64,000 nucleotides of DNA from positions 275,896 to 339,895 of the forward strand of contig BLSF01000045.1 of assembly GCA_012862575.1 (NCBI GenBank), in the 5' to 3' direction. Made by a program: the position numbers and the translations under genes. The DNA comes from Parietichytrium sp. I65-24A. Its lineage: Eukaryota > Sar > Bigyra > Thraustochytrida > Thraustochytriidae. Positions 10,401-18,545 of the stretch are shown here, piece after piece (position 1 is the stretch's first letter; every line of letters starts with the position of its first letter). The notes beneath the pieces were generated by a model, which saw only the letters and a list, made by a program, of their open reading frames with translations, had not been told where the DNA came from and made no database searches.

Positions 10401-13400
10401 AAAGGTCTCCGCTCGCTTGCTCAAGTCTAGTTTTGAGAGTAGTGGAGATGCTCTTTAGCACCCCATTCAGCAGATCTTGTATCTGCCCGACATCTTCAGT
10501 CGCCACTTTCCGGGCTTCCACTGCGAGCGAGACAGTAGAGCTCAAGCATGGATCTGGATTGACAGTAGTGCTGTCAAACAGCCACAATCGAGACGTATTT
10601 GTGGACGAATCCTGAAATGCGATACGTAGAGCAGACTGACTCTCCAATGCTGCCACCCCGACCTCCCGCTTTTTGTCTTTCAGTAGGCTGATGATGGTCA
10701 TTTCTGACTTTTGCAGGCGCTCCCAATCTGCATATCGCTTACTACACTCTTCTTCAGCTCGGCGCAGCTTTTCTTCGACAGTAGCTTCCGAACTACTAAG
10801 GGACTTGCGGAACTCCGTTAGGGCACCAAACGTTTTGGAGGAGACGAGAAACCTATGCTGTTGCTTTATTTCTTCAAACGTGGCCAAAATCGTGTCTTGG
10901 GTGGAGAAATGGCTCTCAAGAGCAGCATTGATTGTGGCAGACGGTTGAAGTTCGCTCATCGCCAGAACCGAGTCAAAAAGGTATTCCAGGGTCCGCAGTT
11001 CTGATTTAACAAGCGTCTGTTCAGCGCTAAGGATGGCAAAGCTGATCAGAGACAAATCTTGCTCACAAATGATCCGATTCACAGAGAGCTCGTCGAGGTA
11101 AAGCTTTTCAGCATCTTTCCTCCAGATCTTGCGTTTTGTTCGAGCCTCTTCTTGAAGGGCCGCAATTGCTTCTAGCTGCGTAGCAAAATTATCAAACACC
11201 TCTGGTTTGAATCGGCCGGATTTGAGACGAATGCGCTCCCAAGCATCAAAATAGCTCTCTAAATCCCGCTTGGATTGCGCATCAAGGTCTTCTAGCGCTT
11301 TGTGGTTCTCGAGTACAGTGATTCTCGCAGCGCTAATAGCTCTATCCAGGTTCCTTTGTTGTCCACTTAAACCTTTTAAAGAGGTTTGCACCCCTTCTAT
11401 CTTCGCCGCAATGTCTTTGAGCAGCGCGTTTTTGTGTTCGATCTGGGCCCGAAGCGTCGACTTCACCTTGTTAGCTAGCTTTAGTGTCCGAAACCGGTAC
11501 TGCGCTTCTTTCTCGCATTCTGCGAGAAACAAATCATCTTTTCCTTGGCGAGCGACTTCTTTGATTGGCTTCAGTGCAGAGTAACTCTCAAAAATTGCGG
11601 ATACAGACGAGAGCAATACCCTAATGTCAATCGAGAGTAAATCCCACTCTTTTGGCTGCACTTTGTCAGTGTCAGACTGTTCAGATTCTCTCTGTCCCGG
11701 CAACTTCTGGTCGGCGTTTAGATTGTTGCCTTGCTCTTGGATTGTCTCACCATTGCCCGCAAGGTACTCTTTCTGCTCTTCCTCGCACCTCTTTGCCAGC
11801 TCGTTCAGATCCGCCACTGCCAATATACTTAGTTCTTGCTCGGCAATCCTGAGCTCTTCCTTTGCTGCGTTAATTTGTTGGTCGTGAAGCCCAATTTCAT
11901 CCCGTATTCTCGCCACATAGGCGAGCTCTTGCTCCATCTCTTGTTCGAGTTCAAGGTACTCCGCCATAAGATTTGAGTGGTGCTCGATTTCACCCTTTTC
12001 GGCCAAGAAATTATTGTTGAGGGCAGAGTCGAATTTGCCCTCCCGGTCAGTCTTGGCGTTTTTCTTCTCTTCTAGAGAAGCCTTAGACTGTTGAACTCTC
12101 GAAAGAGCTCTCTCTAAATCTTCCTTGAGCGATGCGATTTCTTTCTCCAACGTCTGAATTCGTCGCCGTGCAGAGTCATGCTGTTGCTGAAGTTCCCCAA
12201 GTTTGCTGCTATTGTCCCTGGACTCCTGCCCTGCCGCATGTGCTGCAAGCGATGCCTCCAATTTCTTCAGGTCCCCTTGTTGCTGGATTTCGCGCCTTGA
12301 CTTCCTTGCCTGTTGTCTGATCTCCTTTTCCTTCTCGCTCACCTTCTTGGCCAGATTTCGGTTTCTCGTTAATAGGATGGCCACCTCGTCTTCTATAGCT
12401 TGTGCTTCAGCAGAAAGCTTCCGTCTTTCCTTGGCTCTTCGGAGCTTCTCCTTGTGCCTAGCCCTCTTCAATTTCAAAGCTTCTTGCCGAGCGATCTTGT
12501 CCTCAATGTTCCCGTCTGCCGCTGCTTCCTCGGTGTGGGGGTGGTCGCCATTCTCCTCGGCAGCAGCCTTATTCTGAGTCTTTGCTTCATGCGCCAATCT
12601 GATGGCAGCTTCCACTTGGGCGGGGTCCTTCCCTGCCAAGATGGCGTCCAGCCGCCGCATCTCAGTTTTGCAAGCTTTGAGAAGCTCCCTGTCCCCAGTG
12701 GCTTGGATCGTAATGATACAATTGTTCATCTCCTTTTTATTGTTGCGAAGCACAGACTTGAGATCTGTAAGCTCTTGTTGCCTCTGATTCATAATCTCGA
12801 GAAATTTGGTGGTCTTCCTTTCATATGCTGCCTGGATGCTCTTCACGACGGCCTCCACGGCCTCGTCGTCGTCATCGGCCTTTTCTTCCTCCCCAGAGAG
12901 CTGGTCCAGTCGCTTGAGCCTAATGTCAAGCATCGCCTGCTTCTCCTCAAGCTGGCTGACCAAAATCTCATTTTGAACTTGGAGTTCGTGCTTTTTTACT
13001 TCCGAGTCCATGAGCTGGTAGCCACGGAGGCCCCCTTGTTTTTTGGTCACGCCGCTGTGCTTTGCAGCGTTGGCATCGGCGCTGGCGTCGTCCTCACCGG
13101 CGATGGACAGCGCAGCGTGGGCCATGGCTCGAGACTTGGCCTTGAGCTCCTCGTAAAAGCTGTTAAGCGCGTTAAATTCGCGCAATTCCGCGTCCAGAAT
13201 CTGTCCCTCGACTCCTTCGCGAATCTGCTCGAACTCCTCCTCGGCCTCCTCGGTCTTCTCCAAATGGGCATTGAGCGTGTCAATCTCGTAGCCAATCTCG
13301 CCGCTCTTCCGCTTGATCCAATTCCCGAACCCGCGGAACGCCGTCTGCCGCGACAGCTCCGTGAACTTGGCCACAAGCTTGTGCAAAGTGCCTCGCGACT

Positions 13401-14007
13401 CCTCGATCAGCTGCTCGCGCTCCTGCAGCGAGTATCGCGCGGAGAATTGCACGCCATCGGCCAGCGACTCCATCAGCGCCTGCAGAGCCGCATCGGCGTC
13501 CATCTCGCTCTGGTCCAGCGACTGGTATGTCTGTGCGCCCGATGTGCCAGCCAACCCCATCGCACTGCGCTCGTCGCCCCACGTCGCAGCCAGCGCAGCT
13601 AGCCGGTCTGAAGCTGCCACGAGCGCCTGCTCTGACTCCTGCACGCGGCCATAGTGCTCCTGCATGCTGGCCCTCTGTTTCCTGCCCCTTCTGCCCGTCC
13701 CATTCGCATTGCCGTTGTTGTTATTATTGTCGGAGCCGGCATTGCCATCGTCGTTTTCGCCGTCGCTGTCGTCGTCCGCGAAGAGCTTGGCGTGGATGGC
13801 GGAGCGGTGGATGCGCTGGCGGAAGCGGTCCAGTCGGCGCGCGCGAGCTTGTTGCACGAAGTTTGTTCTCTTTCTCACGGACTCCAGAACGGCCAGGCGG
13901 CCAGAAACCTCGCCGAGCCCTGCATGCTTCCTGCCCTTTGCACTGAGGTATCTGCTACCTTTTGAGCTGGAGAAACTGCGATTGCGAGACCCAAAGCGAT
14001 CCGACAT
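7450..14007 (-). CDS. Large coiled-coil protein, 2185 aa
   Basis: Single-exon gene. I start it at the ATG at 14007 (MSDRFGSRNRSF); the frame extends three codons further up to a GTG but has no earlier ATG. The N-terminal 60 residues are basic and Ser/Arg-rich, followed by an acidic Asn/Gly-rich linker (about 75-105). Residues about 115-1490 are almost continuous Glu/Lys/Leu/Gln-rich heptad sequence, hence a long coiled coil. About 1500-1850 is a Ser/Glu/Pro-rich stretch predicted to be disordered, and about 1855-2170 is coiled coil again. There are no motor, ATPase or membrane motifs. Such architecture is typical of centrosomal, basal-body, axonemal or Golgi tethers, but I recognise no family and assign none. 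A 400-codon open frame on the opposite strand (12400-13602) is a shadow of its codon use. It is convergent with the NHL gene. Confidence 0.85.
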   Translation of the reverse strand: MSDRFGSRNRSFSSSKGSRYLSAKGRKHAGLGEVSGRLAVLESVRKRTNFVQQARARRLDRFRQRIHRSAIHAKLFADDDSDGENDDGNAGSDNNNNNGNANGTGRRGRKQRASMQEHYGRVQESEQALVAASDRLAALAATWGDERSAMGLAGTSGAQTYQSLDQSEMDADAALQALMESLADGVQFSARYSLQEREQLIEESRGTLHKLVAKFTELSRQTAFRGFGNWIKRKSGEIGYEIDTLNAHLEKTEEAEEEFEQIREGVEGQILDAELREFNALNSFYEELKAKSRAMAHAALSIAGEDDASADANAAKHSGVTKKQGGLRGYQLMDSEVKKHELQVQNEILVSQLEEKQAMLDIRLKRLDQLSGEEEKADDDDEAVEAVVKSIQAAYERKTTKFLEIMNQRQQELTDLKSVLRNNKKEMNNCIITIQATGDRELLKACKTEMRRLDAILAGKDPAQVEAAIRLAHEAKTQNKAAAEENGDHPHTEEAAADGNIEDKIARQEALKLKRARHKEKLRRAKERRKLSAEAQAIEDEVAILLTRNRNLAKKVSEKEKEIRQQARKSRREIQQQGDLKKLEASLAAHAAGQESRDNSSKLGELQQQHDSARRRIQTLEKEIASLKEDLERALSRVQQSKASLEEKKNAKTDREGKFDSALNNNFLAEKGEIEHHSNLMAEYLELEQEMEQELAYVARIRDEIGLHDQQINAAKEELRIAEQELSILAVADLNELAKRCEEEQKEYLAGNGETIQEQGNNLNADQKLPGQRESEQSDTDKVQPKEWDLLSIDIRVLLSSVSAIFESYSALKPIKEVARQGKDDLFLAECEKEAQYRFRTLKLANKVKSTLRAQIEHKNALLKDIAAKIEGVQTSLKGLSGQQRNLDRAISAARITVLENHKALEDLDAQSKRDLESYFDAWERIRLKSGRFKPEVFDNFATQLEAIAALQEEARTKRKIWRKDAEKLYLDELSVNRIICEQDLSLISFAILSAEQTLVKSELRTLEYLFDSVLAMSELQPSATINAALESHFSTQDTILATFEEIKQQHRFLVSSKTFGALTEFRKSLSSSEATVEEKLRRAEEECSKRYADWERLQKSEMTIISLLKDKKREVGVAALESQSALRIAFQDSSTNTSRLWLFDSTTVNPDPCLSSTVSLAVEARKVATEDVGQIQDLLNGVLKSISTTLKTRLEQASGDLSRAIGDQGTTESLCRVCPFVADASILGLDAPNKDDIVREERIQVLRMIANEAKQQVETLMEQMSRGPEQELEEANSRLELVAGNVSQTRKEIDELVVRGEKLENLLAYAIDSCESQARIESLKEEKLLVTELLADTRGQLQNYTSLKEGLEEQVACLRAVVEGLGGAAAADENAAHMEVRRLELSKALVVRDSAFLKVGLQQIENMREKTLHVFNLLKSQSIENLFVSILQQKEYERCSLHLREGLNSSLAMMLTILEEVGSSVENAKSEKECESHAERLSTVYTNLNQYAIQALTLARIADIAISRPGRSVPVLDVTQPAQEPLSRKDSSAVIGEGAKIADGASPSHDLANENHGVSESLPIQPETLPPTSSASAPGHDSSNVVKPVEESPEMRADDLAQDEGSVSTVTGDASRESSTESNKGALGDIQSPGEVSGTETNFKPEQIASSESTQESSHKPEVAANEVIAESHKNTEEKAQHFPNADEVQEIKTTKPAGKLTAQAAPVPAVLSAIIAGSLLAEDPVDRADAIKASLSKTFAECRSVAQKGVLHQSRKEGVATSGLQESPEESAKAADNHFFGPRLTGEDSSASKKDLFSGFRGCFGARAGFLVHFQDTIAQSSKSIPRLDDLEGRDSISDRADSLTNNSKSGDWGLMMRLEKIRELRTHVKVLNDKRLDVESVLAEAEERVSEISTQQNDAKKVLELINSEDKEQLKTISELKEKIYNTALAIANLEIENEELAMELRELESIEEGFSVSIDSILPENMKSFKKMLELEELGSSTARKCEKLLKQIDDLGSLETFESSTDSSAGKLKMVRAQHEKVVEAISYLKSEMKNKQAKLEADDRGPLLLQRASAMRKENAELKEEWKQLNKMTLDSASLAHKGRIQQIRDERDKMEKSIEELERKVGHRRKQANASKASAGAGDDATNAIVDIEKDDEELDLESRVLQYEKQLLWWQQRWAAKMHSAQDEAEAALASVA

Positions 14008-14966
14008 GGCGTGCACCTTGGGTTCCGGTTGCGGAGACTGTTCCCGGTCTCAAGTCCAATCTGCTCGAGCTGCGCGGGTATGCAGCTTTGTCGGAATGCG
14101 GTTTGGTGAGGTTGTGGTCGGGTATGAGCGTGGATTGGACGCAATCGTCGTCCGATGTGTTTAATGCGATTTGGCTGCGCAGATAAAATAAGATAAGATA
14201 AAATGAAATGTGGCCGAATGCAATTCGATTCAATGCGATCGCGATCTGTGAGATCCGTGGGATCCGTGGGAGAGGCTTGTGATGTCCAATTGAGAGGGCT
14301 AGTTTCTTCCTCTCACCCTCTCACACTCTCACCCTCTCCCTCACACGGGCGACCGATACAAAACTCAGGCTCAGCTTATGCGCGCGGCAACGGCTCCTGT
14401 TCTGGTACTAGTACCACACTCGCCTCGTGCCGTCTTGTCCCGTTGACTGACACGCAACTGTTCACCGCTCCGATCACTAACAGACTCTGCAAATGCGTCG
14501 GCCCGAGAGCAGCCACATGCCGCCCCGGGGAGGAGGAAGGAGGAAGGAAGAAGGAGGAAGAAGGAGGGAGGGATGGTACAAGGACGCTACGCGATGGCGT
14601 ACGCCAAGGTGTACGCGCGGACTCTTTCGGGTGGAAGTGACGTGCTCGAGAGTTGTCCGGTGGGAGGCTATGTAAGTGCTAGGTTACCTACCGGTACAGT
14701 TTTCCGGCTCAGAGATACTGGGCCATAAGCTTACGTGTGCAGCTCTCTCGATCGTTTTGATTGTGAATGAATTGTTTCGACAGGCCGCGAAGGATGTGGA
14801 GCCCAGGTTTGGAAGTAAAGCAGGAGGAGTTTAGGATTGGGAGCGAGAGAGAAAGTCGATTAGCGAGGCGATCCGACTTGCAATGCTGCAATTATATGAG
14901 TGTGATACCGCAGTTCCCACCGGAAGCGACCCAGTACTAGTACTTGTGATTCACTCTCACTCAGTG
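14008..14966. other. Non-coding region left of the tandem array
   Basis: Promoter side of the 2185-aa coiled-coil gene. It contains an AT-rich stretch of GATAAAATAA type at about 14182-14205, a purine-rich GGA/GAA tract at about 14527-14570, and two palindromes sharing a GTACTAGTAC core at 14403-14416 and 14933-14944. No gene is supported. Confidence 0.5.
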
Positions 14967-15946
14967 TTTCGGGTTGTCGTCATGATAGATATGTAAAGGA
15001 CCTGCATATTGCAGGTAAATCTTATTCATCTCGAATGATTTGGTAGTTTTTTTGCCCAAATTGGTCCAAATTGTTGCAAACCCTTCCACTTTAGTATTTC
15101 AGGCTGTCATTCTAATAATTACACAAAAGACCTGTATTGTGCAGGTAAATCTTATTCATCTCGAATGATTTGGTAGCTTTTTTGCCCAAATAGTCGCAAC
15201 AGCAAGAACCTTTACTATTTCGGGCTGTCATTCTGATAAGTACACAAAAGACCTGTATTGTGCAGGTAAATCTTATTCATCTCGAATGATTTGGTAGCTT
15301 TTTTGCCCAAATAGTTGCAACAGCAAGAACCTTTACTATTTCGGGCTGTCATTCTGATAAGTACACAAAAGACCTGTATTGTGCAGGTAAATCTTATTCA
15401 TCTCGAATGATTTGGTAGCTTTTTTGCCCAAATAGTTGCAACAGCAAGAACCTTTACTATTTCGGGCTGTCATCCTGATAAGTACACAAAAGACCTGTAT
15501 TGTGCAGGTAAATCTTATTCATCTCGAATGATTTGGTAGCTTTTTTGCCCAAATAGTTGCAACAGCAAGAACCTTTACTATTTCGGGCTGTCATTCTGAT
15601 AAGTACACAAAAGACCTGTATTGTGCAGGTAAATCTTATTCATCTCGAATGATTTGGTAGCTTTTTTGCCCAAATAGTTGCAACAGCAAGAACCTTTACT
15701 ATTTCGGGCTGTCATCCTGATAAGTACACAAAAGACCTGTATTGTGCAGGTAAATCTTATTCATCTCGAATGATTGGTAGCTTTTTTGCCCAAATAGTTG
15801 CAACAGCAAGAACCTTTACTATTTCGGGCTATCATTCTGATAAGTACACAAAAGACCTGTATTGTGCAGGTAAATCTTATTCATCTCGAATGATTTGGCA
15901 CTATTTTGGACCAAATAGTTGCAACTCTTCTTCCTTCCACTTTAGT
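14967..15946. repeat. 121-bp tandem repeat array, eight copies
   Basis: The motif CAGGTAAATCTTATTCATC recurs with its second G at 15015, 15145, 15266, 15387, 15508, 15629, 15750 and 15870. Spacings are 130, 121, 121, 121, 121, 121 and 120. The six inner copies are almost identical; the two outer ones diverge and share a variant (CTTCCACTTTAGT) absent inside. Every unit carries an inverted repeat around ACCTG...CAGGT that can pair seven positions with a three-base loop, plus a T6 tract before GCCC. The first copy has a perfect stem (ACCTGCA/TGCAGGT); the others replace one C-G pair by T-G, which still pairs in RNA. The 120-bp last spacing comes from one lost T near 15770. This is a minisatellite; transcription and function cannot be judged here. 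Confidence 0.97.
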
Positions 15947-17284
15947 TGTTGGCTAACAGTGGTGGAGTATTTCTGGAGGGACCCATGGATTTTGCTTCAT
16001 TCCGGGACCTACCGGTGAGCAGTTAGTTGGCTCAGAGGCTCACTCACACTTTCAGTCTCAGTGTGTGGCGAAATGGCGTGTGCATGATGACGGAACACGC
16101 CTTCGAAAGGACAGAGCCGCAGGAGAGCTGCTGCCAGGAATGGACTTCCTGTTAAAATAAGACTTGGAGCCGGGCGGCACTCGTTTCAGAAACGTTCGGC
16201 TGCGAAGGACCTGGACCTTGGAGAAAGAGAGAGTCTCGCGACTGTTCATGGAACAGACAGTCGCTGTCAATCAAAGCATTCAGCTGACCGCCTTGCACAG
16301 GAAAAACGGCCTCGCGTGGCATTTAGAGCTTGGAATCTGAAATTCAGAATGTCTCATCAAGAGCTTGTGGTGCCCGTGCCAACGCCTCTGAAAACATCGA
16401 CGATCATGAGCCTTCCTGATATCCCTCGGTTGATTGGTTTCAATGCGAAGACCACCCACGTTCCAAGCACGTTGCGTCCAGAGAAACTCTACCCTTTCGT
16501 CACTATCGAACCTAGCGCATCGTGACGATTATGAGCAATTTGAAGCAGCAATCGCGTCTCCGGCTACTGTTTCTGTATTTCCTGGACCGCAACTAGGTAT
16601 CGAAACAGAAGAGGAAACGAGTCAACGCAGCTCCTTAAGATACGCTTGAAGAAATCGATAAAGGAAACGCGCGCTCGTGCAATTTTTCGCAAGGCCCAAC
16701 CCCAGCATGTGACGTGCTTGGTTCCCTCCACAATGATTTCGATAAACTCTTTGTTGTTTCGACAAAATACGATGGTCAAAATACCAGACCATCGTCACTC
16801 CTAGGCAGGCATAGGAGATTCCAAAGCCAGCAACCATTATGTAATTCATACCAATCAATACCACTCCTAAGCAAACCCTACGGCGATGCTTCTAATCACC
16901 AGAATAGGCGTACTCTCAGCAAATACAATAATACCCGCTACCGGTACTGTACTCGAGGGAGCGAGTGGCTGGCTGTGAGGGCTGAACAACAACAGTAAGT
17001 CACCAAGTCCTCGGGCACAGTCACTGTTGCGCATCTGAGAGTCGGACAGCGAGTACCCTAGTACCGCAAGAACAGCGAGTGAGTAAACATCGCAGTGAGT
17101 GCGTGCGTGCGTGCGTGCATCGAAGACTGTCTTTTTATTATATTTGGCAGCCTCACAGTCAGCCAAGTTTTCACTGTGTCGGCAGTCCCCAAACGCAGAA
17201 ACGCAGAAACGCAGGGAGAGGTCGCTTCGCAGAGAGCAGCGGAGGGTCGAGCTGTGTTGTTGGCGCCCGAGGGAGTAAGAGACG
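15947..17284. other. Non-coding region right of the array; possible decayed coding stretch
   Basis: Upstream region of the CCNDBP1-like gene. On the minus strand, 16564-16866 holds two overlapping open frames, one with a hydrophobic stretch beginning VLIGMNYIMVAGFGISY; neither has convincing start, splice sites or family match, so it may be a gene relic or chance. A short GTGC run lies at about 17098-17118. A possible 5' UTR intron of the downstream gene runs from the GTAAGT at 16995 to the TTTGGCAG ending at 17150. No functional gene is supported. Confidence 0.45.
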
Positions 17285-18391
17285 ATGTCGGATTCCAGCA
17301 GCAAAGTGGAGCGAATGCAGGCTCTGGTGGAGCAGGTGAGGAAACTGCAAACAGTGGCGAGCGGGTTGGGCAACTCCAACTCCGATGATGCAGGTGCAGG
17401 TGCAGGTGCAGTGAGCGATGATAATGGGTCGGGGGGTGACTACTCGAGCTTTCAGAAGCTGCTGGAGGATTCGGCAAAGGTTGTGGAAAATGAGGTGAAT
17501 AAACTGGTCCTCGGATGGCCGAGTATGAGCACTGCAGCGCAAGTGGACTCGCTGCTGGAGAGCTTTCTGAAGAGGCTAGAGACCTTGGTGACTAGCGCTT
17601 ATTTGGTGGTCTCCAACCCCGCAAAGTGCTGCGCGGCCGCCAAAAGTGAGTCGTCTACGGCGGTGAGCAATTTAGTTGCTTCAGTCTTGAATGTGCTAGA
17701 CTTTCTTGCCAGCGATCCCAGTGTCACAAAGATTCAAGAGCAAGGCGCTCCGCTCGCAGGGGCTGTGTGGGAGGCGTGCAAAGCGATCCGACTTGTGCCC
17801 AAATCAAATGCTGCGGCGGCCAAAAGGGTTTTGCTTCGCCACACATTGACCGTCAAAGACATCCACTCCGAGTTTAGCAAAATCGCTTCTCAGGAAGCCT
17901 CTCCCAGTACAGATAATGACATAGTTGACGAGGGAAACACTACAATCGATATCGCCGCAGACGAGCCTGAGGTTGGGAGCGATGCGTGGTACGAGATGAT
18001 GGACGAATTGCAGGATGATGACTCTGTGGACGAGGAGGATCAACTGCGTTTGGACGCGATTTTACAATTCATCGCCCAGGTCGGCCGCATCTTCCAGTTG
18101 GTGACCCTTACCACCGGGGCCAGTAACGAGTGGGACAACGCAAGCGACTACGTCCGGTGGTTGAATGAGGTCACTTCTCAGAGTGATCTCGCCTTGGCAA
18201 GAACCAATGCACTTGGAGAGCAGCTCTATCCACCGCACGACCCCAACAGGGTTCTCGCTGCAATTGAGGCTCTGAAAGGGGAAGTGGCCGCACTTTCCGA
18301 AAAGCTTCTTGCAGGTAAGGAAGCAATTTCAGACGTCACGGCTGGACGAATCTCTGAACTGGCTGCAGCTGTGGAGCTCTTTCAGATGTAA
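17285..18391 (+). CDS. Cyclin-D1-binding protein 1 (GCIP) family protein
   Basis: Single coding exon, 368 aa, ATG at 17285. An N-terminal helix (KVERMQALVEQVRKLQT) is followed by an Ala/Gly-rich linker with a short GAGAGA run, then helical sequence. The best family match is VWEACKAIRLVPKSNAAAAK (residues about 161-180) followed by a stretch ending VKDIHSEF; CCNDBP1/GCIP has VWxAC...IPxxNxAA...VKDAHEE at the same place. An acidic linker (about 215-260) and a C-terminal helical half containing LYPPHDPN (about 314) also agree with that family. Human CCNDBP1 is an all-helical protein that binds cyclin D1 and bHLH factors. The role in protists is not known to me. A 5' UTR intron (16995-17150) is possible. 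It is tail-to-tail with the DIxGA gene, 154 bp between stops. Confidence 0.8.
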   Translation: MSDSSSKVERMQALVEQVRKLQTVASGLGNSNSDDAGAGAGAVSDDNGSGGDYSSFQKLLEDSAKVVENEVNKLVLGWPSMSTAAQVDSLLESFLKRLETLVTSAYLVVSNPAKCCAAAKSESSTAVSNLVASVLNVLDFLASDPSVTKIQEQGAPLAGAVWEACKAIRLVPKSNAAAAKRVLLRHTLTVKDIHSEFSKIASQEASPSTDNDIVDEGNTTIDIAADEPEVGSDAWYEMMDELQDDDSVDEEDQLRLDAILQFIAQVGRIFQLVTLTTGASNEWDNASDYVRWLNEVTSQSDLALARTNALGEQLYPPHDPNRVLAAIEALKGEVAALSEKLLAGKEAISDVTAGRISELAAAVELFQM

Positions 18392-18516
18392 AGCATATAT
18401 GTACACTCGCGAGGCGATTTTCTTTACTCGTTTCGGGACGCCGGGAAAAACATAAAGTCAGGTTAATGGTTGCAAGTGCATTCGCCACCGATGGATGGCC
18501 GGTTTTTCGATTGTGT

Positions 18517-18522
18517 TTTATT
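18517..18522 (-). terminator. Poly(A) signal AATAAA (minus strand)
   Basis: TTTATT on the plus strand gives AATAAA 24 nt beyond the stop of the DIxGA gene on the minus strand, in the 154-bp gap between two opposing stop codons. Confidence 0.55.
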
Positions 18523-18545
18523 TTAAAGGAACATTTGGTGTGGTG

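Noticed and set aside
12400-13602. 400-codon open frame on the plus strand
   Set aside because: It is antisense to the 2185-aa coiled-coil gene and Leu-rich only because the sense strand is rich in Glu/Lys/Gln codons; no domain is visible.
14007-14016. Earlier GTG start for the coiled-coil protein
   Set aside because: Nuclear genes rarely start at GTG, and an ATG with MSDRFGSRN follows three codons later. The same reasoning moved the acetyltransferase start to 61840.
15770-16018. 82-codon frame inside and beyond the tandem array
   Set aside because: It is open only because one lost T gives a 120-bp last unit; the sequence is the translated repeat.
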